Origin: Pinus tabuliformis
Taxonomy: Eukaryota; Streptophyta; Pinopsida; Pinales; Pinaceae
Length of the DNA: 64,000 nt
Reading direction: 5' to 3'
Assembly: GCA_031772625.1 (NCBI GenBank)
Contig: CM062818.1
Coordinates: forward strand, 1,282,830,277 to 1,282,894,276
The position numbers were made by a program, and so were the translations under genes. The notes beneath the pieces are model-generated. The model searched no databases. It was not told the DNA's origin and worked only from the letters and a program-made list of their open reading frames with translations. This document shows positions 29,306-40,840 of the stretch, piece after piece (within the stretch, counting starts at the first letter, position 1; each line of letters opens with the position of its first letter).

Positions 29306-31740
29306 ATGTGATTTACGCCGAAAATCTTCTTAATAAATATCAGTATATCATTAATGAACACAATAAAAAAATTATCCAAGTACGAACACAACACGCTATT
29401 CATCAAACACATGAATGTAACTAGAGCATTAGTTAAGCCAAATGGAACAACAACAAACTCATAATGCCCATACCTGGTCCTGAACACAGTCTTGTAAATG
29501 TTCTCCTCTTTGATGTGTACATGATCGTATCCACATCTCAATTCAATCTTCAAGAACACTGCTGCTCCCTTCAACTGATCTAACAAGTCATCAATCCTCG
29601 GCAAAGGGTACCTGTTCTTGATAGTTACTTTGTTCAACTGCCTGTAATCAATGCATAATATGAGAGTACCATATTTCTTCCTCACAAACAAGACCAGTGC
29701 GCCCCAAGGTGATATATTTGGCCTAATGTATCCCTTGTCCAACATTTCCTTAACCTATAGCTTTAACTCAACCAACTTAGGTGTGCTCATCCTATAAGGT
29801 GCTTTCGATGTTGGAGCCGCCCCTAGCACTAACTCAATATAAAAGTCTACCTCCCTATGAGGTGACAACTCTATAATGTCCTTAGGAAACACATTCTTGA
29901 ATTGTTGCAAAACTGGGTACCTGCTCTACACATCTACATCCTCAACCGCCTTACCCTTATCACTAGAAATGTGTATTGCAAATAACTTGCATCCTTTCCT
30001 GCAGCTATGCTTTGCTTGCATAGCTGTTACCATCCTAACTGATGTGGCTTTCTTCTTACCCTGTAAGACTCTTGGTTCTCCATTGTCATCAACACACTCT
30101 ATAGCTTTATCATAACATTCTACCTTAGTTCTATGAAGATACAACCAATCCATGCCCAACAACATACTGTATGATCCCAACGATAATACATTTAAATGTG
30201 CGGATGTAGGCATACCATTCAAATCAAATGTGCAAGCTTTTACCCAATGATGAAATCGCTTCTTTGTACTTGTAGCCAACTGCACTCACCAATATTTTGG
30301 ATGCAATTCCTTACTCAAACCACACTTATCCACCAAGTCAAGAATAACATAGCTATAATTAAATCTAAGGTCAATCAAAATAGAAATAACTTGATTGCAA
30401 ATCTTATCGTCCATCTCAATGATAGATTCCTGATGTTCTACCTATCTGTTGTCCACGACTGCATAAATGCGAGGAATACTATGCCCCAAAACTCCAATAG
30501 TTTGTGCCTCCTGTGCACTGTATATCTTAGGCCTTCCACCCTGATGCCGTGGACAATATCTCCTAAGGTGTTCTTCCCCACATGTCCAACACTCCAGCCC
30601 ACTAGTGCCCTCACCTCTATGCTGCTGTTATTGTTGTGACCCATGTCCCTGTTTAGCTGCATTGAATCTCTTTTGTGGTGTCGTTTTTTCTTTCCCATCT
30701 GCATGTGTAGGCCTTGTTCTCTGGATTCAATTTACCTTTACATTTTTTTTTCCCTTTCCATCCTTGCTGAGATTCATTCTTACGCTTTGCCTGTCCATAG
30801 CAATGCTTCAACTTCCCAATGACTTCCTCAAGTGACCTCATCATACTCAATCTGATCTCTAAATGCTAATGGAAAACCATTGAAAAATCTATGAAATTTA
30901 GCCTTCTCATCAGTAAGATATGGTACATACCTCAATAGCTCCAGAAACTTTGGCCATGTACACTTCATCTGTCATTGATCCCATCTTTAGCTCATAAAAT
31001 TCTTTGGCCTTATTGTCGTAGTACCTCTTTGATAAGTACCTCTTTTTGAAAAGCCTCTTGAGCTCATGCCAACTCAAGTCATCTGTCATGATGTCTCTGA
31101 CCCGCTTAACATCTTCCCACCAGATATCTGCTTCACCTTTCAAACTGAAGATAGCTATTCTAGCCTTCATGTTATCTGTGTACTCATGAAACTCAAAGAA
31201 TTTCTTCATTCCAAGTATCCAAGCCTCTGCCTCTTCCGGCTTCTTCACATATCCATCAAAAGTAGGTGGCTTTTCTTTCTTAAATTAATCTGGCAAGTAT
31301 TCCCTGCCATTCCTCCTGTAAGGATGATAGCGATGACAATCATGATGTCTATCAGAACCAGAACTAGAATAGCACCTATACTCATCGCCCCTCCTATACG
31401 GAGTATCCAACAACCTGCCATCTCTCACTATGTCAGATCTCTCTGACCCATGTCTACCAGGAGACCTACTACCATATGCCCCATTAATTATGTCGTCCTA
31501 TCCATGGTTGATCCGAAGTGGTCCTTGTCGCTACAATTTTGACAAACTCTGAAGAAGTATAGCATTAACCTTTGCTTGTTTCTCTTGTGCATGTATGATC
31601 CAGTCATTATCTGCCTTACAACTCCTTATCTCTTCCTTCAAGCTTCTTAATGTAACTGCCAAATTGGAAGGGTTTCCAGTGCCATACTTCTCTTTGGATT
31701 CAAAGGGAGAGTCTTTGTAATCAATCATCTTGCTAGCCAT
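29302..31740 (-). pseudogene. Tekay-like gag-protease-RT remains
   Basis: In minus-strand order: a gag start (MASKMIDYKDSPFESKEKYG) at 31740; the gag core near 31250-30910 (GEADIWWEDV, LKRLFKKRYL); a CCHC zinc knuckle (CWTCGEEHLRRYC) near 30600-30545; a protease region about 30420-29930 (LLGMDWL); and the N-terminal half of reverse transcriptase about 29745-29302 ([31 protein letters not shown]). The polymerase is cut off at the junction with the AT-rich insert. The leader upstream of gag is 31741-32390, then 54074-54088 and 60031-60066 across the two Reina insertions. Broken, with many breaks; it cannot encode a polyprotein. Confidence 0.75.
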
Positions 31741-32385
31741 TTGATATTTCTTCTTACAATGGATAATATGTCAGATAAACCAAATCATAATAAATCAACA
31801 TACCTTAATATAGATTGGGGAGGATACCTTGTCTGCAAAATCAATGAGCAACATGATACATGTATAACATAAACATATCATCATCTAGACATTTAGAAAT
31901 AAATATTCAACACATAAACATTACTCTAGTTAGGGTCCAGTTATCAATGCAAGGCCATAACAACAATGCATGCTATGACCTCATTCATGACAACAACCAT
32001 TACTCCATGAAACACATTGCCATATGTAACCAAAAATATGCATAAGCAATGCCTAACCAACTACAGATACGTATAAACACATATAGTCAAGCATAAGTGA
32101 TCAATTCTTGTAATCAACCTACAAGACTGATACATGTAATCAAAATATTCAAGAGTGCAACCCAACATACAAGGATGTAAGTAGGCGACAAGAAATCAAC
32201 ATACAAGCGACATATAACCCATGTACAACCAGTCACTTACTCACGACAAATGCATTCCACAAAAGCAATATCAAATTCTCCATGATAACCATACTACAAC
32301 CATAATTAATCATTAAGCAAATACACCAAGCACATGAATTGCAAGTGTAAGAGACACACATGCAACTGACATACATGAATAATCA
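31741..32385 (-). other. Tekay-like leader, non-coding
   Basis: About 650 bp of AT-rich sequence between the gag start and the Reina insertion site. I see no ORF. By position it is the 5' untranslated leader of the Tekay-like element. Confidence 0.5.
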
Positions 32386-32390
32386 ATACA
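32386..32390. repeat. target site duplication ATACA, left copy
   Basis: Pairs with ATGCA at 54074-54078, four of five bases. The single difference suits the age of the insertion. Confidence 0.65.
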
Positions 32391-32724
32391 TGTTAGGTCC
32401 CTATAATACTAGTGTATTCCCTCATTGTTATTAGTGTAGCCCCGTTATTGTTATTGTTATGCCCATGTAGTCCCCATATTGTTATTGTTTTTCTCCATAG
32501 AAGCCCACTATTGTTATTTTTGTGCCCTTACATTATTATTGTTATGTCAACTCTGATTATATTGTGACCCCTTAGACTCCTATATATAGAAAGGAGGTTT
32601 TTTCATTTGAATCATCCAAGAATTGTTCATTTGTGTAATTTGAAGGAGGTTTCCTCCTCAAATAGGCTTATTTTGAAGTCTTTGATTTATCTCTTCTTCT
32701 ATTTTGTGAGCTGGTTGCATAACA
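32391..32724 (+). repeat. 5' LTR of the plus-strand Reina-like copy
   Basis: 334 bp; TATATATAG at about 32581-32589 is a good TATA box. Followed by a primer site. Confidence 0.85.
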
Positions 32725-32726
32725 TT

Positions 32727-32738
32727 TGGTATCAGAGC
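32727..32738 (+). promoter_or_regulatory. primer binding site of the plus-strand Reina-like copy
   Basis: TGGTATCAGAGC, two bases after the LTR, complementary to initiator-Met tRNA. Confidence 0.8.
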
Positions 32739-32862
32739 TTTGGATTCCAGGGTTTCACTGCTTCAAATAGGTCATCGTGTAATTTTAGTTATAACTATTT
32801 TTCTAAGAAGCTTAAGAAGCTGAAATTAAAACCCATTTGATCCGAAATCTTGGTGAACCTTT
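32739..32862 (+). other. Reina-like leader before the Copia insertion
   Basis: Non-coding leader. It resumes at 38961 after the Copia element and its CCTTT duplication. Confidence 0.6.
32858..32862. repeat. target site duplication CCTTT, left copy
   Basis: Identical to 38956-38960. Confidence 0.85.
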
Positions 32863-33861
32863 TGTTGAAAATATAAAAAAGAAATGCTAAATATAGAAGT
32901 GCTAAAAATAGCATTGCTATAAATAGCATTTCGGGATACATTCCAATTTTAGTTAGTCCCTGAACTAAAATTGAGAATTAAAATTAAAATTTGATCTTAG
33001 CAGCTGTTTGAAAAATAATTAATTAATTCATCTTGAGTTAATTAGTTGGAGAAAATCAAACATGAAGTCTGTGTGAAGACATGCAACAATTTTCCCTTTG
33101 ATTGAGGAAGTTATCCCTTAATTAAAGTGATCATGATGAGTTGTACTTTGAGTTGTAATTAGTTAGATCAGTTAACTGATTTAAGTCCAGTTAGATTAGT
33201 TCCAATAGTTTGAGGAACTGATTGTGAGTTCAGTTAGTTAATGCATGAATGCATGTAACTACTCTACTTCAGATAACTGAATATTCTCTTAGAAAGAACT
33301 CATGCATGTCAGTTCAGTCAGAGACCCAGTTGATACTAGATGATGGGACATTGTACTATTAGTTGCAGGAATATTCCATTGAGGATATCTCTTGCATGCA
33401 AAAGGAATTCATTCCTTGGAGATTGCGCAGTTACTTCTGAGTTTGGTGAGTTGTGTGAGAGGTGAATTCACATAGGTGGCAGCTAGAGGACCTAGGAGAA
33501 ACTGCGCAAGGAAATAGGAGGCTTGGAGGACTGGAGGAAGGCATATGTTGTGTCTATTCATTCTATGAGCAGCATTGAGGGATTTTATTGAGAGCTGGAT
33601 AGTTTGTGAGCTAAAGCTTTGTGTAATCCAGAGATATTTCCACTTGTATGATAATACAGATAGCGAGGTTTTTAGCTAAGGCTTTTCCCAGAGTATTCTT
33701 CTGTGTTCATGTGTGATTGATTTCTCATTCTTTGTTATATGTGTTCTAATTGACCTTGCTCAAAATCGATTAAGCTTCCGCAAGTTTGTTTGTAGAAGTA
33801 GATCAAGTATTTTTCTTTAGTATATTGCATTATTAGGTGATCTACAGTGGGAATTTCTACA
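32863..33861 (+). repeat. 5' LTR of the Copia element
   Basis: TGTTGAAA...TTCTACA, 999 bp. Near its start, short inverted strings (AAATGCTA and TAGCATTT) surround CTATAAATAG, a TATA box candidate at about 32912-32925. Confidence 0.9.
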
Positions 33862-33873
33862 TGGTATCAGAGC
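33862..33873 (+). promoter_or_regulatory. primer binding site of the Copia element
   Basis: TGGTATCAGAGC abuts the LTR end; initiator-Met type. Confidence 0.85.
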
Positions 33874-33977
33874 AAAGGTGATCAATGCGAAGAATAGTAT
33901 ACAAAGAAGGGAGAAGGGAGAAGTTTGAAGTTCCTAATTATAGAACATGAATTCTTATCACATCTCAAATTCCACCA

Positions 33978-36900
33978 ATGGCGTTCAACGGTTTGAGACT
34001 CGAGTATGCCCTTGATAACAACTCGAATTAAATAGCCTGGAAGGATCACATGGAAGCAGTATTAGAGGACAATGGTTTGAAGGACTTCATTGATCAAGAA
34101 GTCCCCAAGCCAGTAGCTGCTAATGCCTAAGAATTGGTGGAATGGAAGAAATGTGTGGCTAGAGCGAGGAGAATCCTTCTGGAGGGAGTTCGAGACCACA
34201 TTGTCTCGAGTCTCTGTGGGAAGGAGACACCATTTTCAATGTGGAAAACATTGAAGGATATATATCAGAACAACAACGATCAGAGGAAGCTGGCGCTGAA
34301 AGACAAGCTTCAGAAAATCAAGTGTGAAAAGGGCGACACGATCTCTACATATCTGAACAAGCTCACCACCTACAGGGATGAGCTTGGAAGTGTAGGGATC
34401 ACGACAGTCAATGATGACATCGTGAGTCTTGCTCCCCTCGGTCTTCCTGAAAGCTGGCATAACTACCAAGACTCAGTAAATGGAAGAGAGAAACTGCCAG
34501 ATTGGGAATGACTTTGCTCGGATCTGATGCAAGAGGAGATAAAGAGAAGCACCAGATATGGATCTTCATCAAATCAAGATGATGAAGAAAATCTAGCCTT
34601 AGCGAGTAAGGTGAGGAAAGGGAAGGGGAATTCTCCCCATTCCAAATCGAGTTCTTCCCATGGCAGGAAGAAGATTGAAAAATCAAAAGCACGATGCTTT
34701 CATTGTCATGAGGTGGGCCATTATGCTACAAATTGTCCACAAAAGAAATCCAAGAAGGGATCCTCAAAGGGATCAGATGGTGAGGCACTGGCCTCACAAT
34801 TCGAATTGGATTTCACCCTCATCGCATGCATGGTTTCATCAATGGTGGGTTGTGTTTGGTACCTAGACAGTGGAGCCTCATTCCACATGACCGACGACAA
34901 GAGTCTATTCAGTACCTTGGAGGAGAAGGACCTCCATATGCGCATAGAGATGGGCGATGATGGAAAATACCGTGTTTCAGGTGAAGGTATGGTTGTGTTT
35001 CAGAGGGAGCATGGAGCTCCTGTCACCCTGACTGATGCAAAGTATGTGCCTGGTCTGAAGAAGAACCTTGTGTCTGTCGCTATGCTGGAAGACAAAGGCT
35101 ATGATGTAGTCTTTAGTAAAGGAAATGCATTCTTGAGGCATATCGGCACTGGACAGACCAAGAGGATTTGGATTCGAGTAAAGAATCTCTACAAGCTGGA
35201 GGTAGACGACTGTGCTGCATTAAGTTCCAAAGTAGAGTTGATGCAAAGCCAAGATGTTGGCGAGCTATGGCATAGAAGATTCGGCCACTTGCGCCATGGG
35301 GCCTTGAAGATCATGCAACAAATTTCTACTGGACTTCCCAAGGGCAAACTGGAGCAAGTGGATACATGCAAAGCTTGTATCTTGGGTAATTATGCAAAAT
35401 CTTCCTTTCAGGATCGAGACAATAGAGTTGGAGCAATCCTGGAGCATACAGATGTATGTGGACCATTATCTACAGCCTCCACCGCTAAACAAAGGTACTA
35501 TGTTATTTTTATTGATGATTTTTCTCGTAGATGTTGAACCTACTTCATGCACAAGAAGGATCAAACCTTCTCAAGGTTTTGTGAGTTCAAAGCCTTGGTT
35601 GAGAAAGAATCTGGAAAGACAATAAGAGCCTTGTGAAGCGACAATGGTGGAGAGTATGTCTCCCAATAATTTAAGGACTTCTATGCAACAGAAGGAATTA
35701 AACAGGAGTTGACGACACCCCATAACCCACAGCAGAATGGGGTGACCAAAAGGAAGAACAGTTCGATTGTGGGAGCAGCTCAGGCGATATTGCATGACCA
35801 AAGCCTACCACTTCATTTGTGGGCTGAGGCATGCAATACAACAGTATACTTGCAGAATAGAAGCCTGCATCGTATACTGGGGATGAAGACACCAGTGGAG
35901 GCCTTCTCTGGGAAGAGACCAGATGTGAGTCACTTCAGGATCTTTGGATCATCGGTTTATTTCCATGTGACCAAAGTTTCCCAGAAGAAGCTAGAGCCAA
36001 CAACTGAGTTGGGGATACTTGTGGGGTAGACTAATACACCCCACAACTATCGGGTGTTCTTGCCTACTAGTCAGAGGATAGTGATACACATAGATCTGAA
36101 GTTTGACGAGCAGAAAGCCATGCGATTGTCCCTTGAGAGGGAGCTCAAGTTGCATGCAGAGGAGGAAATTTTGGTTATAAAGGAGGAGGAGCCTCAGATT
36201 GTTGTGGAGCAGCCGCATGCAGAGGATTCGGGAGTGGAGACATCCACTCATGCAAAGTCTTCCAGATATGGGAGGAAATGCTCAAGGGAAGCTGACATAT
36301 TGGTGATGGATGTGAGAGAGAATGTGGGACAACCATCCTCTCAGCGCAGAGAGAGGAGATCACCCGAGCGGTACACTTGTTACATGGCCCTGGTTGGGGA
36401 GTGTGTAGAGATCGAACCATCTTCCTTCGAGGAGGGAGTGCAGCAACCAATCTGGATTGATGCTATGGTGGAGGAGTATGATTCCATCATTCGGAACAGT
36501 GTTTGGGATGTTGTCCCAAGACCGGAGGACAAGTCAGTGGTGAGTTCCCGATGGCTTTACAAGGTAAAGCAAGCAACTAATGGCAATGTGGAGAAACATA
36601 AGGCAAGGTTTGTTTCCCACGGTTTCTCACAGGTCGAGGGGATCGACTATGATGAGACCTTTGCTCATGTAGTAAAGTACTCATATATCAGATCGATGTT
36701 GGCACTATCAACTCAGATGGGTTGGAAGATCCATCAGATGGATGTGAAGACTATGTTCCTCAATGGCAAGATTGAGGAAGAGGTGTACATTGAACAGCCG
36801 GAAGGATTTGAGACCTTCGATCGTGAGTGGCTTGTGTGCCAACTCAAGAGAGATTTGTATGGGCTGAAGAAAGTACATCGTGCTTGGTACACCAGGATCG

Positions 36901-37803
36901 ACACCTATTTCACCGAGTTGGGCTTCACAAAGAGTGAAGCGGATGTGAACCTTTACCACATCGTGGTAGAGGGTAAGCCATTGATCATTATTCTTTATGT
37001 TGATGATCTGATATTGACAGGTGATGATCAGTTGATCAAGTCTTGCAAGGAGGACCTTGCAAGAGAGTTCGAGATGAAAGACATAGGTCTTATGCACTAC
37101 TTTCTAGGCATGGAAGTGTGGCAGAAGGATGGGGAAGTGTTTGTGTCTCAAGGCAAGTATGCCAATGAGATACTAAGGCAATTCCACATGGAGAAGTGCA
37201 AGCCCATGCAAACTCCTCTAGCAGGTAACAGGAGGAAGGAGGATGCTATTTCAAGTGAGGTAGTAGCTGCTACTATTTATCAGTAGCTTGTGGGTTCATT
37301 GATGTATTTAGTGAACACACGACCAGATTTTTGCTTTGTGGTGAACCAGCTGAGTCAAGCTATGGTTCAGCCTACCAAGCTGTTTTGGAAGGCAGTGAAG
37401 CATATGCTGAGATATCTCAGAGACACATCTTAGTATGGATTATGGTACATACGGACAGAGGGAGTGAAGCTTCAGGGCTTCACCAATGCAGATTGGGCAG
37501 GGAGTCCATCAGACCGGAAGAGCACTTCAGGAGGAATTTTCAACCTTGGTTCAGCTGCAGTTTCTTGGTACAACAGGAAACAGAGGTCAGTTTCACTTAG
37601 CTCAGCAAAGGCTGAATACATGGCTGCTAGTCGGGCAGCACATGAGGCCATTTGGATGCGGAAAATTCTAGTAGGATTGTTTGGTCAAAGGATGGATCCA
37701 ACTGTGATCTATTGCGATAATCAGAGTTGTATCAAACTCTCTGAGAATCCAGTATTTCATGATAGGTCCAAGCACATCGATATCCAGTATCATCATCTTT
37801 GAC
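33978..37803 (+). pseudogene. Copia gag-pol remains
   Basis: Gag of the UBN2 type about 33978-34510 (MAFNGLRLEYALDNN, LLEGVRDHIVSSLCGKET). CCHC zinc knuckle near 34697-34740 (CFHCHEVGHYATNC). Protease near 34865 (YLDSGASFHMT). GAG-pre-integrase near 35265 (LWHRRFGHLRHGAL). Integrase about 35420-35990 (TTPHNPQQNGV). RT about 36440-37100 (WIDAMVEEYDSI, LYVDDLILTGDD). RNase H about 37480-37800 (NADWAGSPSDRKSTSGG, SSAKAEYMAA). The domain set is complete. Broken, about eight breaks. Confidence 0.8.
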
Positions 37804-37945
37804 ACTGTGTGGTGAAGAGGATCATGTTGTTGCTTTATGTTTCGACCGAGGAACAGGATGCAAATATTTTTGACTAAGGCATTGCCAAAATGCAAATTCG
37901 AGTTCCACAGAGATAGGATTGGGGTGACAGATAATCCCTTTCTTG

Positions 37946-37956
37946 TTGAGAGGGAG
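37946..37956 (+). promoter_or_regulatory. polypurine tract of the Copia element
   Basis: TTGAGAGGGAG directly before the 3' LTR. Confidence 0.7.
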
Positions 37957-38955
37957 TGTTGAAAATAGCAACAAGAAATGCTAAATATAGAAGTGCTAAA
38001 AATAGCATTCCTATAAATAGCATTTCGGGATACATTCCATTTTTAGTTAGTTCCTGAACTAAAATTGAGAATTAAAATTGGAATTTGATATTAGCAGCTG
38101 TTTGAAAAATAATTAATTAATTCATCTTGAGTTAATTAGTTGGAGAAAATCAAACATGAAGTCTATGTGAAGACATGCAACCGTTTTCCCTTTGATTGAG
38201 GAAGTTATCCCTTAATTAAAGTGATCATGATGAGTTGTACTTGGAGTTGTAATTAGTTAGCTTAGTTAACTGAGTTAAGTCCAGTTAGATTAGTTCCAAC
38301 AGATTGTGGAACTGATTGTGAGTTCAGTTAGTTAATGCATGCATGCATGTAACTACTGTACTTCAGATAACTGAATATTCTCTCATAAATAACTCATGCA
38401 TGTCAATTCAGTCAGAGACCTAGTTGAGATCAGATGATGGGACAGTGTACTATCAGTTGCAAGAATATTCCATTGAGGATATCTCTTGCATGCAGAAGGA
38501 ATTCATTCCTTGGAGATTGCGCAGTTACTTCTGAGTTTGGTGAGTTGTGTGAGAGGTGAATTCACACAGGTGGCAGCTAGAGGACCCAGGAGAAACTGCG
38601 CAAGGAAATAGGAGGCTTGGAGGACTGGAGGAAGGCATATGTTGTGTCTATTCAGTCTATGAGTAGCATTGAGGGATTGTACTGAGAGATGGATAGCTTG
38701 TGAGCTAAAGCATTATGTAATCCAGAGATATTTCCACTTGTATGATAATACAGATAGCGAGGTTTTTAGCTGAGGCTTTCCCCAGAGTATTCTTCTGTGT
38801 TTATGTGTGATTGATTTCTCATTCTCTGTTATATGTGTTCTAATTGATCTTGCTCAAAATCTATTAAGCTTCTGCAAGTTTGTTTGTAGAAGTAGATCAA
38901 GTATTTTACTTTAGTATATTTCATTATCAGGTGATCTACAGTGGGAATTTCTACA
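37957..38955 (+). repeat. 3' LTR of the Copia element
   Basis: 999 bp, about 94% identical to the 5' LTR. The inverted strings near the TATA-like box are kept. Confidence 0.9.
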
Positions 38956-38960
38956 CCTTT
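38956..38960. repeat. target site duplication CCTTT, right copy
   Basis: Identical to 32858-32862. Confidence 0.85.
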
Positions 38961-39500
38961 TGTACAAATTTCAGATCTTGTCTCACTCTATTTTTGGATA
39001 TATGATTTGAGGAAGTTAGGGTTTTTGCAAGCTCCTGAATTCCATCTCAAACAAGTGACCTTGGGAAAATCATCATAAATTTCTCTTTGAGAATCAGATT
39101 TAAATTTCATAGAATGTGACAGAAAGAGGACGGAATTTAGTTTGTTGGGTATAATGTCTAGAGCCAAATGTTGAAACAATGACATGTAGCACTTCGTACA
39201 AGTTCACTCTACTGAACCAGTCTATAATCAGGTCATCTTGGGAGAGCGGGCATAACTATTTCTTGGAGAATCCAATCTCAATCAGACTTGTGGAGTTGGA
39301 AAGAGGACTCAGAGGGCTACCACAATACATAATTTCAAACCTTGGAGATCTGAAATTTCAGAGATACATCAGATTCAATATTGAGCTCCTAGAAAGAAAA
39401 AAAATGTGCGTAGTCTTTTTAAAAATTTGCTTAAGTTTTGTTTGAAAAACTAGTTTGAAGTGAATCAAAGGGAATAGTGAAACATAATTATCATTAATTT
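38961..39500 (+). other. Reina-like leader after the Copia insertion
   Basis: Non-coding, aligned with the leader of the minus-strand copy (about 59020-59677 read in reverse), for example the shared block around CTCAGAGGGCTACC. Confidence 0.6.
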
Positions 39501-39675
39501 ATGCCCCAAAGAAAGAAAATGGAAACACCTAGTAAGAAACCCAAAATCTCTACTATGACTCATGAAGAAGAGGAAGAAATGCAACATGATATATCAAAAT
39601 TACGAGACCAAGTGCAAAAAATTTCACTCTCACAAAAAGTAATAGAAGCTAAGATGGATGGTTTGAAGAATGGAA
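39501..39675 (+). pseudogene. N-terminal gag piece of the plus-strand Reina-like copy
   Basis: Starts at ATG and reads THEEEEEMQHDISKLRDQVQ, nearly the same as the start of gag in the minus-strand copy. The Athila-like element is inserted after about 60 codons, in the coiled-coil part. Confidence 0.75.
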
Positions 39676-40777
39676 TGTGAGAAGACCACATGTTTTATGA
39701 AAATCTGAAGGAGTTTTCTTGGAGTTGATTGAGCAAGCGTAGCCTAATCAGTTGCAAAGGGCCCCTGCACTGAAGAAGGTTTCATTTCATTTTATTTTTC
39801 TTCTTCTTGTTAATTGTAAATTCATCATTTTCTTTCACAAAGTTTATAATCATTTTCTTATAACAATGTTTATAATGCAATTTCCATCATTTTCTTATTA
39901 ACAGTGTTCATAATTTAGAGCAGTTTCCATTTGCTTGATCTCTTTTTAGTTTTTATCAGTAGTTTAGAAGATAGAACTCAATGGTGTAATCTTGTTTCTT
40001 CAATTAAAAACTAACCTTGTTTCAGGATGAGAGTAGGATTGAAGAATGATAAGGATACACTGTTGGATAATTTACTTCATTCACTGTTTTGCTAGTTTAA
40101 ATTCTCAATTAAACTGATCAGTGTCATTTACTGTCTTTGCCATTTCATTTTTAGTTTACTGACTCATGGTGTTAATGAATATTTATGGAAAACCCTTCAA
40201 GTTGATAATTCATCCTTAACTAAGTGGTTGAACATTTCATCTATGCAATGAGTTACTTCTACATCTCTGTATTTGCTTTCTCTTAAATTAATGAAGTACA
40301 TAATTACTCAAATGTCATCCTAAGGAGACTTTCTCCCAAAATTGAGAGGCAGAGTAACCAAGTATTTCATTTAGTTTTATTTATGTAATTAGTTAGACAT
40401 CAGTTGCAAATTTCACTTTCAGTTTTAATTCATGATTTGGAAATAATGGTAAAATAGGAATAGAAACTTTGCTTTTATTTCTTTCTTAGCTTTGCTTCCA
40501 AATCCTTCTTAGCTCTGTTTTCATTTCTTTCTTAAGCTCTGTTTTCATTTTTTAGATTTTGAGTAGTATTTTTGAAATTTGGACCAAGTTATGATAATTA
40601 CATTGTAAATTATTAGGAATTAAAAGACCAAAAACCCTCCAAAACAACATAAAACACAAAAACAGTGAAGTAAGAAGGGTTAGCTAGCACAAACAGTGCA
40701 CTACACTTCATCAGTTTATGATACCCGGATTGATAATTTATGTAGAGAAATTTAGGACACTAATTGACCAAAAATTT
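39676..40777 (+). repeat. probable 5' LTR of the Athila-like element
   Basis: Non-coding, begins TGTGAGAAGACC and ends at the primer site. It is called an LTR by position only, because no matching 3' copy is visible before 49397. Confidence 0.45.
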
Positions 40778-40795
40778 TGGTGCCGTTGCCGTGGA
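40778..40795 (+). promoter_or_regulatory. primer binding site of the Athila-like element
   Basis: TGGTGCCGTTGCCGTGGA, two bases from TGGCGCCGTTGCCGGGGA, the Asp-tRNA site typical of Athila elements. Confidence 0.75.
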
Positions 40796-40840
40796 AGTGT
40801 AGCTAGGTATCCTTATCTCTTACATTAAAAAAAAAATGAT

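Larger units (their letters stand above)
32863..38955 (+). mobile_element. Ty1/Copia element inserted in the Reina-like leader (fossil)
   Basis: LTRs of 999 bp each (32863-33861 and 37957-38955) and the duplication CCTTT on both sides. Internal order is gag, protease, integrase, RT, RNase H, with integrase before RT, which defines Copia. The primer site is TGGTATCAGAGC. I count about 55-60 LTR differences (about 6%), younger than its host. Broken, with about eight breaks. I did not assign the lineage. Confidence 0.9.

Noticed and set aside
32727-33873. TGGTATCAGAGC strings as tRNA gene fragments
   Set aside because: Each lies within three bases of an LTR end. They are primer sites, with no cloverleaf around them.
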